From positions 248,001-312,000 of the forward strand of contig NZ_LIGE01000025.1 in the NCBI RefSeq assembly GCF_001297015.1: 64,000 nucleotides of DNA, given 5' to 3'. Under the pieces are notes generated by a model. It saw nothing but the letters and a program-made list of their open reading frames with translations. It ran no database searches and was not told the origin of the DNA. Below are positions 18,153 to 27,505 of the stretch, one piece after another (positions within the stretch are counted from its first letter, which is position 1; every line of letters begins with the position of its first letter). Made by a program: the position numbers and the translations under genes. The stretch is from Pseudomonas sp. RIT-PI-r (GTDB lineage: Bacteria > Pseudomonadota > Gammaproteobacteria > Pseudomonadales > Pseudomonadaceae).

Positions 18153-20387
18153 TCAGGCGGGCTGGTTTGAGCGTGTGAGTGGCAGGTTCAGCCAGCGCCG
18201 GCCGGTGGCGTTGGCGACGGCGTTACCAAGGGCGGCGGCCATCGGCCCCTGGACAATTTCAGCGGCACCGAGGAACGGTTCTCCCGGTTGGTCGAGCAAA
18301 TGCACATCGACTTTTTTCGGCAGTTGCGTGAAGCGCAGAATCGGATAACCGCTCCAGTCGTAGCTGCGAATGCCCCCCGCGTCGTAGGCGACTTTTTCGT
18401 ACAGGGTCCAACTCGCGGACTGCATGATGCCGCCCTCGACCTGATTGCGCAGGCCGTCGGGGCTGACGATCTGGCCGACATCCACCGCCGTCACCACGTG
18501 ATCGATGCGAATCTCGCCGGTCTGCGGATGCACCCGAAGTTTCACCGCGATGGCACAGTAACCCATGATGTTTTTGTAGCGGGCGAAGGCGAAACCGATC
18601 CCGGCGCCGGGCTCGCTGCTTTTTTGCGGCCAGCCGATCTCATCACGCACACGTTCTACCACCGCGCGAGCACGCGGGTCGCTGAGATGGGCCAGACGCA
18701 AGGCGACCGCGTCGATGCCGGCCCTGATCGCCAACTCGTCGATGCTCGCCTCGATGGCGAAGATATTGATGTGCGCCCCCAGCGAACGCATGGCCGAGGT
18801 GCGAAAGGGCATCTGGGTGACGAAGGTCATATTGATGCGCTTCGAGTTCAACTCGTACAGCGGCACCGCGTTGCGATCACCATCGCCTTCGGGCTGGGCG
18901 ATCGGCACGGAGGGCGCTGAGGTGAAGGGCCGCGCAAGCAAGCGTGCCGGCAGCAGACGCCCGGCGTTGACGATGCGTTCGTTGTGCGGTGTGGTCCAGA
19001 GTTCGTAGGCCCAGTCCTGCAGCCGACCCTGGCTGAGGCCCGCGTCGACTTCGGTGACCATCGCCGAGCTATACGGCTCCCAAAGATTTTCCTGTTCGCG
19101 CATCCATTGCACGCGCACCGGCGTACCGGGCACACGCAGAGCAATCAATGCAGCATCGGCCGCGGCATCATCGGCACCGTTATGCCCATAGCAACCTGAG
19201 CCTTCGGTATGAATACAGCGCACCCGCTCAGGTGGCAGACCGAGCATTTCGGCAATGCCGGCGCGCAGCGGATAAACACCTTGGGTGTGGGTCCAGACCG
19301 TGAGATTGCCGTCCTTGAACCAGGCCACCGCGCAAGACGGGCCGATCGAGCCGTGCATCAAATACTGCTTGGTGACCCGCGCCTGAAAACGCGTGTCGGC
19401 CGCGCCGCTCGGCGTGCCGCTGTTGCTGATCGGATAGCGCCGTGAGGGCAGGCGTTTGAGCAGACCATGAATCTCGGCCGCCTCTGGAATCGCTTCGCCC
19501 TCGCTCCATTGCGTCACCTCGCTGGCCCTGCGCATGGCTTTGATCGCTTGCCACTCATCACCGGCGGCCACCGCCAGATAGTTGCCGTCGCGGATCACCT
19601 TGACCACGCCAGCCAACGCCTCGATGGACTCCGCATCGAATGCTTGTAGCGTGCAGCCCGGACGCGGCGGGCGGATCACCCGCGCATGCAGCATGCCCGG
19701 CAGGCGCATGTCCTGGACGAACGCCGCGCCGCCGCTGACCTGCGCCGGGCTGTCGAGGCGCGGCAACGAATGGCCGATCAGTTTGAAGTCAGCGGCGGCC
19801 ATCGCCGGTGATTGAGCCTTGGCGTATTGGTGCACATCGACATGCTTGACCGCGTCGGCGTAACTCATCCGCTGAGCGGCCGGGCCTTCGATCACACCGT
19901 TGTGAGTGCTGAGCAGTGCAGCATCAACCTGCCAACGGCGCGCGGCGGCATCGACGAGCATTTCACGCACCTGCGCGGCGGCGTTATACAACGCGGTACC
20001 GCTGTCGAAAATGCTGTGGCTGCCGGCGGTGTAGCCTTCGTTGGGTGTCAGCGCGGTGTCGGCGGTGAGCAGGTTGATCGCGGTTGCCGGCACCTGCAAA
20101 CGTTCGGCAGCAATTTGCAGTAGCGCGGTTTTCACCCCGGTGCCCAATTCGACCTTGCCGGTGTAGACGGTGATGCCGTCGGCGCCGATGCGGATCCAGG
20201 CGTCGAGAAACGGGTTGGTGCGCAGGCTGCCGGGCAGGTCAGGCGCGAGGACCACGGTGCCAAGCGTATCGACTTCCGTATCCGCCAACACACGCCGCGC
20301 CACCGGCAGCAGGGTGAACGCCATCAGCAACGCGCCACCGCGCAGGAAGGCACGCCGACTCGGGTTCAAACCGTTCGACTCGCTCAT
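18153..20387 (-). CDS. Molybdenum hydroxylase large subunit, molybdopterin cytosine dinucleotide binding (IorB-like), 744 aa
   Basis: It begins with a twin-arginine signal (NPSRRAFLRGGALLMAFTLLP, cleavage near RVLA), so it is exported folded to the periplasm. The rest is the xanthine dehydrogenase-family cofactor domain of the isoquinoline 1-oxidoreductase beta type: KVELGTGVKTALLQIAAERL, EGYTAGSHSIFDSG, MHGSIGPSCAVA, GCYGHNGADDAAADA and the C-terminal VEGGIMQSASWTLYEK and PFLGAAEIVQGPMAAALGNAV. The start at ATG 20387 overlaps the stop of the 2Fe-2S gene by ATGA; an upstream extension to 20459 is unlikely. With the 2Fe-2S subunit and cytochrome it should oxidise an aldehyde or N-heterocycle in the periplasm. 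The natural substrate is unknown. Confidence 0.9.
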   Translation of the reverse strand: MSESNGLNPSRRAFLRGGALLMAFTLLPVARRVLADTEVDTLGTVVLAPDLPGSLRTNPFLDAWIRIGADGITVYTGKVELGTGVKTALLQIAAERLQVPATAINLLTADTALTPNEGYTAGSHSIFDSGTALYNAAAQVREMLVDAAARRWQVDAALLSTHNGVIEGPAAQRMSYADAVKHVDVHQYAKAQSPAMAAADFKLIGHSLPRLDSPAQVSGGAAFVQDMRLPGMLHARVIRPPRPGCTLQAFDAESIEALAGVVKVIRDGNYLAVAAGDEWQAIKAMRRASEVTQWSEGEAIPEAAEIHGLLKRLPSRRYPISNSGTPSGAADTRFQARVTKQYLMHGSIGPSCAVAWFKDGNLTVWTHTQGVYPLRAGIAEMLGLPPERVRCIHTEGSGCYGHNGADDAAADAALIALRVPGTPVRVQWMREQENLWEPYSSAMVTEVDAGLSQGRLQDWAYELWTTPHNERIVNAGRLLPARLLARPFTSAPSVPIAQPEGDGDRNAVPLYELNSKRINMTFVTQMPFRTSAMRSLGAHINIFAIEASIDELAIRAGIDAVALRLAHLSDPRARAVVERVRDEIGWPQKSSEPGAGIGFAFARYKNIMGYCAIAVKLRVHPQTGEIRIDHVVTAVDVGQIVSPDGLRNQVEGGIMQSASWTLYEKVAYDAGGIRSYDWSGYPILRFTQLPKKVDVHLLDQPGEPFLGAAEIVQGPMAAALGNAVANATGRRWLNLPLTRSNQPA

Positions 20388-20857
20388 GTCAGGCTCCCGT
20401 TGTGCCCGGCCACCTGTTTGATCGCCTCGATAATCCGCAAATGCGTACCGCAGCGGCACAGGTTGCCGGCCATGTGCTCGCGAATGGTCGCGTCATCAGG
20501 GTGGCGATTACGCTCAAGCAACGCCTGCGCGCGCATCAGCATGCCGGCAATGCAGTAGCCGCATTGCGCAGCCTGTTTCTCGATGAACGCAGCTTGCAGA
20601 GGGCCGGGTTTTTCCGCGCTGCCGAGGCTTTCCACGGTGCGGATTTTTTTGCCTTCGAGGCCGGCGCAGGGCGTCAGGCAGGCGAACACTGGTCGATCAT
20701 CGACGATCACCGTGCAGGCGCCGCATTGACCGAGACCGCAGCCGTATTTGGCGCCGTTGAGGTTCAAGTGATTGCGCAGCGCATACAGCAATGGCATGTC
20801 CGGCTCCAGCTCAAGCGGTTGCGCGGCTCCGTTGACGTTGAGGGTGATCTGGCTCAT
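20384..20857 (-). CDS. Molybdenum hydroxylase small subunit, 2 x [2Fe-2S] (IorA-like), 157 aa
   Basis: The N-terminal plant-type ferredoxin cluster is formed by CGLGQCGACTVIVDDRPVFAC (about residues 40-60). The C-terminal four-helix domain binds the second cluster through AQCGYCIAGM at about 97 and AGNLCRCGTH at about 130. Length and spacing match IorA-type subunits. It carries electrons from the molybdenum site to the cytochrome subunit. It overlaps both neighbours by ATGA (start with the cytochrome stop, stop with the large subunit start), so the three are translationally coupled. It lacks its own signal peptide and is presumably exported together with the Tat-dependent large subunit. Confidence 0.92.
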   Translation of the reverse strand: MSQITLNVNGAAQPLELEPDMPLLYALRNHLNLNGAKYGCGLGQCGACTVIVDDRPVFACLTPCAGLEGKKIRTVESLGSAEKPGPLQAAFIEKQAAQCGYCIAGMLMRAQALLERNRHPDDATIREHMAGNLCRCGTHLRIIEAIKQVAGHNGSLT

Positions 20858-22133
20858 TTCGTCTCCTGACGTAACGCTTCAATAGTGAAAGAGAGGTCGG
20901 CCCACGGCTGATCTGGGCTGGCTTGCTGACGCAGATACGCGGCCAGTGCACCGAGTTGCGCGTTGTCGAGGCTGGCGGCGAATGCAGGCATCAGTGGGCC
21001 GGGCGACCCGGCTGTGGCGGGCAACCCCTCGAGCACGGGTTTGAGAAAGTTGCGCGAACTGGCCGCTTGCAACGCCGAGGTGTTTTGCAGGCCCGGGCGA
21101 CCATCAATGGTGCGCATTGGCGCCGCCGCACCATGGCAACCGGCGCAGGCGCTGCTGAAGAGCAGGGCGCCGGTCGAGTGGTCTGCCGGTTCATTGGCAG
21201 GCGTCTTCGGTGGCGTCTCTGTCACCGAAGGCGGGTTTTCCAGACTGAGCACATATTCGGCAATCGCCTCGGCTTCACTGGCGGGCAGGCCCGCCCGACT
21301 CAAGCGACCGGACGCCCCGGCCCGGCGGGGGGGCCGTGGCCCTCAACGATTTCGGCGCGCAGATAGCCCCCCCGCTGCTCACGACGCCGCGGGGTGCTGC
21401 GTTGGCCCATACCGACCAACGCGGGCGCTTGCCAGCCATCGACGCTGCCGCCCTGCAAGTATTCCGAGGATTTTTCCGCGCCGATCAGGTTCAGCGGCGA
21501 ATGGCAGCCAGCGCAATGGCCCGGACCGTCGACCAGATAACGCCCGCGATTCCACGCCTCGCTACGCCCCGCCAGCGGCGTCAGTGGCTCACCGTGCAGG
21601 AACAGCAGGTTCCAGAACGCCACCAACGGGCGAATGTTCATCGGAAAGTTCATCTGGTTCTGCTCGGCCGGCGCGTGCACGGCGGGGCCGCTCATCAAGT
21701 AGGCGTAGGCGTCGGCGATGTCTGCTGCGCTCATGCGCCGGTAGTGCACGTAGGGGAACGCCGGATAGAGCAAGTGACCATCGCGGGCAATGCCCTGACG
21801 CATCGCCCGCTCGAAGGCTGGCAGTGACCATTGGCCAATACCGGTTTCTACGTCCGGGGTGATGTTGGTGCTGTACAACGTGCCGAACGGCGTTACCAGC
21901 GGCAGCCCGCCGGCCAGATATTCGCCACCGGGGCGGGTATGGCAGACCGCACAATCACCGGCCTCGACCACCCGCGCTCCGCGTTGCAACTGCGCAGTAT
22001 CGAACAACGTCGGGCGCTCGATCGGCGCAATCGCCGGGCGCCACATCAGCCAAACGGCGCCGATCAGGCCGAGCACGGCGACGACGGCCACGCTGATCCA
22101 TAGCGTTCTGGACTTCAGAAATGAGCTGTTCAT
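20854..22133 (-). pseudogene. Three-haem cytochrome c subunit of the molybdenum hydroxylase, interrupted by a frameshift
   Basis: The 5' part (22133-21300, 277 codons) has an N-terminal membrane anchor, then CAVCH at 61-65 and CAGCH at 207-211. It ends at a TGA after EGHGPPAGPGRPVA. The 3' part (21303-20854) lies in another frame, starts only with a TTG, and continues the domain (SRAGLPASEAEAIAEYVLSLE) with a third CAGCH at its residues 53-57. Intact homologues run through this junction as one protein of about 425 residues, so a small insertion or deletion near 21300 split the gene. Runs of seven G or C at 21327-21333 and 21367-21373 lie nearby, so a sequencing error is a real alternative. 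If genuine, electron transfer from the hydroxylase to the respiratory chain would be impaired. Confidence 0.8.
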
Positions 22134-22428
22134 GGCACAGGAAAAAACGCGGCAGGCGATGACAGGACGGATGGGCTGAGGGTCATGGAAACGCTCCTTG
22201 TGATGGCCGGGGAAGGGCGCCGATGGGGACGACGGCGCCAGGGGCCAAAGCGTAGAGAAACCGTCTGCGCGGGAGAATCAGCGGCGCACGCAACAGCGCG
22301 TTGCGCGAGAAGCAACGCCTGCGCCGTTGCGCAGGACGCATCAGTGCATTGCCCGCCGTGTGGATTCTGTGGATCGCCACAGGGCCGTAGCCTTGGCAGC
22401 ACTTTCCTGAACTCAATGAGGTGTCATC
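22134..22428. promoter_or_regulatory. Divergent promoter region between the hydroxylase operon and an MFS gene
   Basis: This 295 bp stretch separates the leftward cytochrome gene from the rightward MFS gene. Frames crossing it have no plausible start sites or family content. It must hold both promoters. I see no clear palindrome or sigma-54 site in it. Confidence 0.4.
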
Positions 22429-23628
22429 ATGCTCACTGGCAACCCGGCCGTTGCGGCGAATGCCGAACAACCAACTTCACTTTCCGGCCTGATGGTCGCG
22501 TTCCTGGCATTTTGCTGTGGCGCGGTCGTCGCCAATCTTTATTACGCACAGCCGATCGTCGAGCTGATTGCACCGCAGATCGGCCTGTCCAGCGCGAATG
22601 CCAGCCTGATCGTTTCGCTGACGCAGTTTGGTTACGCGCTGGGCCTGTTGCTGCTGGTGCCGCTGGCCGATCTGATGGAAAACCGCCGGCTGGTGGTCGG
22701 TTTCACCCTGGCGGCGAGCGTCACGCTGTTGTGCGCCGGACTGACCCATTCACCGTCGATGTTCCTGGTGTTGTCTTTGCTGATCGGCCTGACCTCGGTG
22801 GCCGTGCAGATCCTGGTGCCGCTGGCGGCGCACCTGGCGCCCGAAGCCAGCCGTGGCCGTGTCGTCGGCAATATCATGAGCGGTCTGCTGCTGGGCATTC
22901 TGTTGTCGCGGCCACTGTCGAGCCTGTTGGTTGAAGTGTTCGGCTGGCGCGGAGTGTTTTACAGCGCATCAGCCCTGATGGCCGTCATCGCTCTGATTAC
23001 CGCCGTGGCATTGCCGCGTCGGCTGCCGACGCATAAAGCCACGTATGCCGCGCTAATCGGCTCGGTGTTTGCCTTGGCTCGGCGCTATCCGCTGTTGCGT
23101 CAGCGCTCGCTGTATCAAGGGCTGCTGTTTGCCAGCTTCAGTCTGTTCTGGACCCTCGCGCCGATTGAACTGATGCGTCACCACGGCTTCACTCAGGCAC
23201 ACGTGGCGATCTTCGCGCTGGTCGGTGCGGTGGGTGCCATTGCAGCGCCGATTGCCGGACGTCTGGCGGATGCCGGGCATGGTCGGCGCGGCACGCTGGT
23301 CGCATTGTTGCTGGCGCCGGTTTCGCTGCTGATCGCCGCACTTCCGGGCAGCGGTTATGTCTGGCTGGTGGTGTGCGCGGTGCTGCTGGATTTCGCCGTG
23401 CAATTGAACATGGTGCTCGGTCAGCGTGAGGTATACGCCCTCGATCCCCACAGCCGTGCGCGTCTAAACGCGGTGTACATGACCAGTATTTTCGTCGGCG
23501 GCGCCGTGGGCTCACTGGTCGCCAGTCCGCTGTACGAGCACTTCGGCTGGAACCTGTCCGCCGTCGCAGTGGCGCTGCTGCCAGCGCTCGCTCTCGGGTT
23601 GTTCCTGAGCCGCAAGGCCGATGTCTGA
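22429..23628 (+). CDS. MFS transporter, 399 aa
   Basis: Twelve hydrophobic segments and the classic MFS loop motifs are visible, including the segment CCGAVVANLYYAQPIVELIAPQIGLS near the start and PLADLMENRRLVV between TM2 and TM3 (the GxLaDrxGrr loop in variant form). This pattern resembles the YgaY/Bcr-like efflux group of proton antiporters. The substrate is unknown. A LysR gene starts 94 bp downstream on the same strand, which is unusual because LysR regulators are more often divergent from their targets. The two may be co-transcribed. Confidence 0.85.
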   Translation: MLTGNPAVAANAEQPTSLSGLMVAFLAFCCGAVVANLYYAQPIVELIAPQIGLSSANASLIVSLTQFGYALGLLLLVPLADLMENRRLVVGFTLAASVTLLCAGLTHSPSMFLVLSLLIGLTSVAVQILVPLAAHLAPEASRGRVVGNIMSGLLLGILLSRPLSSLLVEVFGWRGVFYSASALMAVIALITAVALPRRLPTHKATYAALIGSVFALARRYPLLRQRSLYQGLLFASFSLFWTLAPIELMRHHGFTQAHVAIFALVGAVGAIAAPIAGRLADAGHGRRGTLVALLLAPVSLLIAALPGSGYVWLVVCAVLLDFAVQLNMVLGQREVYALDPHSRARLNAVYMTSIFVGGAVGSLVASPLYEHFGWNLSAVAVALLPALALGLFLSRKADV

Positions 23629-23722
23629 ACAGCCAGCGAGTGCGTGCAAGCACGGCGGTACAAGACGTCGGGGGAACAGTGATGCACAATCATCCGCGTT
23701 CCCTTTCGACCGGACCCCGCTT

Positions 23723-24646
23723 ATGGACAAGTTGCTGGCACTGAAGATGTTTGTGGAAACCGTGCGCTGCGGGGGCTATTCCTCGGCAGCGCGCAAACTC
23801 GGGATATCAACGTCGTCAGTGACACGGCAAGTCGCGGGGCTGGAGCACGAACTGGGCGCGAGCCTGCTCAATCGCACCACGCGCAACACCAGTGTGACCG
23901 TTGCCGGCCAGACCTATTTCGAAAAAGCCGTGGCGATTCTCGACGCGATCGACGAAGCCGATGCTGTCGTCGCCGATCGTGGCGCTGAAGCGCAGGGTCG
24001 TCTGCGCATCAGCGTGCCGGTGGAGTTCGGACGGCGCCTGATCGCGCCGCACCTGAGCCGCTTGCTTGAGCGGCATCCGGGACTGGAAATCAGTCTGTCG
24101 CTGAGCGATCAGGTCAGCGATCTGCTCAGCGAGCAGATCGATGTTTCGGTGCGGCTCGGATCGTCGGTGGTCAGTGAAGACATCGTCAGCAAACGCGTGG
24201 GGCAGTTTGAACGCTGGGTGGTGGCCAGTCCGGCGTATCTGGCACGTAGCGCGGCGCTCTGTCATCCACGGGATTTGCTGGAGCACCAATGCCTGCGTTT
24301 CGATTACGGCGGCACCCACCAGCACTGGACCTTTCAGAATGAAGACGCGCCCATTCAGCTCAACGTTCACGGGCGCCTGCAAAGCAACAACGCCGACATC
24401 CTGCGCGAAGCTGCCATCGGTGGCGGCGGGGTGACGCTGCTGGCTGACTGGCTGGTGCGCGACGACGTGGCAGCCGGCCGGTTGACCCGATTGCTTGAGC
24501 AGTACGAGGTCAATCCCGGCAGTGCCAGCACCTGCATCAACGCCTTGTATTTACCCAATCACCGTGGGTCCAGCCGGATCAATGTGTTTATCGATTTCCT
24601 GATGGAAATTCTCAGTCCGGCTGCCGTGACCACGCCCGCCGCGTGA
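23723..24646 (+). CDS. LysR-family transcriptional regulator, 307 aa
   Basis: The N-terminus MDKLLALKMFVETVRCGGYSSAARKLGIS followed by SSVTRQVAGLEHELGASLLNRTTRN is the LysR helix-turn-helix of the CrgA/DmlR-like subgroup. The effector domain contains GRLRISVPVEFGRRLIAPHL, usual for this subgroup. The frame is open back to 23621 within the MFS gene, but the first 34 residues are not LysR-like, and ATG 23723 gives the standard N-terminus. Its target could be the MFS gene just upstream or genes elsewhere. It ends 10 bp before the convergent xylH gene. Confidence 0.88.
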   Translation: MDKLLALKMFVETVRCGGYSSAARKLGISTSSVTRQVAGLEHELGASLLNRTTRNTSVTVAGQTYFEKAVAILDAIDEADAVVADRGAEAQGRLRISVPVEFGRRLIAPHLSRLLERHPGLEISLSLSDQVSDLLSEQIDVSVRLGSSVVSEDIVSKRVGQFERWVVASPAYLARSAALCHPRDLLEHQCLRFDYGGTHQHWTFQNEDAPIQLNVHGRLQSNNADILREAAIGGGGVTLLADWLVRDDVAAGRLTRLLEQYEVNPGSASTCINALYLPNHRGSSRINVFIDFLMEILSPAAVTTPAA

Positions 24647-24656
24647 TCCCTGCGGC

Positions 24657-25793
24657 TCAACGGCGCCCGGTCCGCGTACTCACATCCACCCAAACCGCCA
24701 ACACCAGAATGCTGCCCTTGACGATCATCTGCCAGTAGCTGTCGACATCAAGCATGGACATGCCGTTGTCCAGACTGGTAATGACCAGCGCGCCGAGGAG
24801 GGCGCCGTACACCGTGCCGGAGCCGCCGCGCATCGAGGTGCCGCCAATGAAGCAGGCGGCGATGGCGTCGAGTTCCCCCATGCTCCCGGCCGAAGGCGAA
24901 CCGGCGGCGAGGCGCGCGGTGTTGACCACGCCGGCGAGGGCGCACATCACGCCCATGATCCCGAAGATCCACAGCTTCACCGCCTGCACATTGATCCCGG
25001 ACAGGCGCGTCGCTTCCATATTGCTGCCCACCGCATAGACGCGCCGACCGAACACGGTCTGACTGGTCACGTAGCTGAACACTCCCAACAAAATCAGTAG
25101 CAGCAGGACGGGCACGGGAATGCCGTCATAGCTGTTCAGCGTCTGCACGAAACCGGCAAGCACGGCACCGATCACCAACACGCGGATGACATCGCGCACC
25201 AATGAATGCGCCGCGAGACCGTGAAGAGCGCGATTACGCCGTTGTTTCCAGGTGAGGAACACGGTCAGTGCGAACAACAAAATACCCAGACCGGTGCCGA
25301 TCGCGTGGGGCAGGTAACCCTGGCCAATGTAAACCAGCTCCGGCGATACCGGCGCGATGGTGGTGCCGCCGGTAATCCCCAGCAAAATCCCGCGAAAAGC
25401 CAGCATGCCGCCCAGGCCGACAATGAACGAGGGGATGCGCAGGTAAGCCGTCATGTAGCCGTTGGCGAGGCCGATCATCAGCCCGCACAGGGCGACCAGA
25501 CTGAGGTTGGCCAACAGCGGGATGTGATAGACCACATCGAGAATGGCCGCGAGACCACCGAGCAGGCCGAGCAATGAACCGACCGACAAATCGATCTCGC
25601 CGCTGATGATCACCAGCACCATGCCGCAGGCGAGAATGCCGGTAATCGACATCTGCCGCAGCAGATTGGACAGGTTGCGCGGGGTGAGGAATCCGCCCTC
25701 GGTCTGCCAGCTGAAGAACAGCCAGATCAGCACCACGGCAAACACCAGCGCGAGCATTTTGTAGCGGGTGAACAGTTGTTTGACCTGATTCAT
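24657..25793 (-). CDS. xylH: Xylose ABC transporter permease, 378 aa
   Basis: This is an inner-membrane permease of the ribose/xylose (BPD_transp_2) family with about ten to twelve hydrophobic segments. Diagnostic stretches are ISGEIDLSVGSLLGLLGGLAA at about residue 65, YAVGSNMEATRLSGINV at about 255 and FIGGTSMRGGSGTVYGALLGALVITSLDNGMSML near the C-terminus, which correspond closely to XylH. Its ATG directly follows the TAA of xylG. It forms the channel for D-xylose with XylG and XylF and is the last gene of the operon on this strand. Confidence 0.92.
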   Translation of the reverse strand: MNQVKQLFTRYKMLALVFAVVLIWLFFSWQTEGGFLTPRNLSNLLRQMSITGILACGMVLVIISGEIDLSVGSLLGLLGGLAAILDVVYHIPLLANLSLVALCGLMIGLANGYMTAYLRIPSFIVGLGGMLAFRGILLGITGGTTIAPVSPELVYIGQGYLPHAIGTGLGILLFALTVFLTWKQRRNRALHGLAAHSLVRDVIRVLVIGAVLAGFVQTLNSYDGIPVPVLLLLILLGVFSYVTSQTVFGRRVYAVGSNMEATRLSGINVQAVKLWIFGIMGVMCALAGVVNTARLAAGSPSAGSMGELDAIAACFIGGTSMRGGSGTVYGALLGALVITSLDNGMSMLDVDSYWQMIVKGSILVLAVWVDVSTRTGRR

Positions 25794-27350
25794 TTACGCG
25801 GATTTCCGATCATTATTGTTATGGCTGCCAGGCTGGCTGAGGGCGGCGGCGAGCACCTGTTCCTGGGTGAGTTCATGGTTGATGAAGTCGCCGCGCAACT
25901 GACCTTCGCCAATCACCAGCACGCGGTCGGAAACACCCAGCACTTCGGCCAGCTCCGACGAGACCATGATGATCGACACGCCGGCAGCGGCCAGTGCGCC
26001 CATCAACTTGTAGATTTCGTATTTGGCGCCGACATCGACGCCTCGGGTCGGCTCATCGAGAATCAGCACCCGGGGTTTGGCCAGCAGCATCTTCGCCAGT
26101 ACGGCTTTTTGTTGATTGCCACCCGACAGACTGGTGATCGGCAGGAACGGACTCGCCGTCTTGAGGTGCAGGCGCGAGATTTCCCGATCGATACTGCCCA
26201 GTTCGGCTTCGGCATCAATGCGGGTCAGTTTCGAGTAACTGTCCAGCACGGCGAGGGTGATGTTCTGGCCAACGCCCAGATCCGGAATGATCCCTTGGCG
26301 CTTGCGGTCCTCGGGTACCAGACATAGACCGGCACGGATTGATTTGAGCGGCGTGCGGGTGTCGATGGGTTGGCCATCGAGCCAGACTTCGCCCTCGTGG
26401 CGACCGGGGTAAGCGCCGAACAGCGCGGTCACCAGTTCGGTACGGCCGGCACCGACCAGCCCGGCGATGCCGAGGATCTCGCCGCGTTTGAGCACGAAGG
26501 AAATGTCGTCGACCCGTTTGCGCGTGGGGTTGTCGACGTCGTAGCAGGTGATGTGGCGGGCCTCGAAAATCACTTCGCCAATGTCGTGTGGCTCGCCGGG
26601 GTAGAGGTTGCTCATTTCCCGCCCGACCATCTGCGTGATGATTTGCGTAATATCCATGTCGGCCATGGCGGTGGTGGCGATGTGTTTGCCGTCGCGGATC
26701 ACCGAAATGGTGTCGCACACGGCGGCCACTTCATCGAGCTTGTGCGAGATGTAGACGCAGGCTACGCCCTTGGCTTTGAGGTCGCGGATGATGTCCAGCA
26801 ACACTTCGATTTCCGAACGGCTCAAGGCCGAGGAGGGCTCGTCGAGGATCAGCAGGCGGGCCTTTTTGTTCAGAGCCTTGGCGATTTCCACCAGTTGCTG
26901 ATAGCCGCCGCCGTACTGCGACACCGGCAGCGAAACGTTCATGTCCGGGACTTTCAGTTCGCGCATCAGCGCTTCGGCGCGGTGGATCATCGCCGGGTAG
27001 TTCATGCGCCCGCCGGGCAGCGTCAATTCGTGGCCCATGAAAATGTTTTCGGCCACCGACAGGTCGGGTACCAGCGTCAGTTCCTGGTGAATGATGACGA
27101 TACCGGCGGCTTCCGTTTCGCTGATCGATTGCGCCTTCAGCGGTTGCCCGTCCCAGAGGATTTCACCGTCCCACGTGCCGTGGGGATAGACCGCCGAAAG
27201 GATCTTCATCAGCGTGGATTTGCCAGCGCCATTCTCGCCGCACAGGCCAACGCACTCGCCGGGCCTGACCTTGATGTCGATGCCGTTGAGCGCTTTGACA
27301 CCGCCGAAGGTTTTGACGATGCCGTTCATTTGCAGCAGATAGTCGGACAT
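25794..27350 (-). CDS. xylG: Xylose ABC transporter, double ATP-binding subunit, 518 aa
   Basis: Two ABC domains are fused in tandem, as in sugar importers of the Rbs/Xyl/Ara type. The first has Walker [12 protein letters not shown], Walker [13 protein letters not shown] and the conserved [16 protein letters not shown] segment (here [16 protein letters not shown]), which is typical of XylG. The second has a degenerate Walker A ([11 protein letters not shown]), signature [15 protein letters not shown] and Walker [20 protein letters not shown]. It powers xylose import through XylH. A REPIN lies between it and the upstream xylF gene. Confidence 0.93.
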   Translation of the reverse strand: MSDYLLQMNGIVKTFGGVKALNGIDIKVRPGECVGLCGENGAGKSTLMKILSAVYPHGTWDGEILWDGQPLKAQSISETEAAGIVIIHQELTLVPDLSVAENIFMGHELTLPGGRMNYPAMIHRAEALMRELKVPDMNVSLPVSQYGGGYQQLVEIAKALNKKARLLILDEPSSALSRSEIEVLLDIIRDLKAKGVACVYISHKLDEVAAVCDTISVIRDGKHIATTAMADMDITQIITQMVGREMSNLYPGEPHDIGEVIFEARHITCYDVDNPTRKRVDDISFVLKRGEILGIAGLVGAGRTELVTALFGAYPGRHEGEVWLDGQPIDTRTPLKSIRAGLCLVPEDRKRQGIIPDLGVGQNITLAVLDSYSKLTRIDAEAELGSIDREISRLHLKTASPFLPITSLSGGNQQKAVLAKMLLAKPRVLILDEPTRGVDVGAKYEIYKLMGALAAAGVSIIMVSSELAEVLGVSDRVLVIGEGQLRGDFINHELTQEQVLAAALSQPGSHNNNDRKSA

Positions 27351-27395
27351 GGGCAGGGCTCGTATATCAAAGACTCACACACCATTGAACCTGTG

Positions 27396-27482
27396 TGGGA
27401 GCGAGCCTGCTCGCGAAAGCGTCAGTTCAGACAATGCTTCGTTGACTGACACACCGAATTCGCGAGCAGGCTCGCTCCCACA
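27396..27482. repeat. REPIN (inverted pair of REP sequences) between xylF and xylG
   Basis: TGTGGGAGCGAGCCTGCTCGCGAA at the left is matched by its inverse, ending in CTCGCTCCCACA, at the right (27459-27482); each arm is itself partly palindromic. The middle contains a further GTCAG/CTGAC pairing. This is the well-known P. fluorescens-group REP in its doublet form. Its place inside a transcribed operon, just 3' of the binding protein gene, could protect xylF mRNA or attenuate xylGH; that is inference. Confidence 0.93.
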
Positions 27483-27505
27483 AGGGTTTTTCGCATTACC
27501 GGAGA

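Noticed and set aside
26370..27449. 359-codon plus-strand frame opposite xylG
   Set aside because: Shadow frame; runs into the REPIN and has no domain content.
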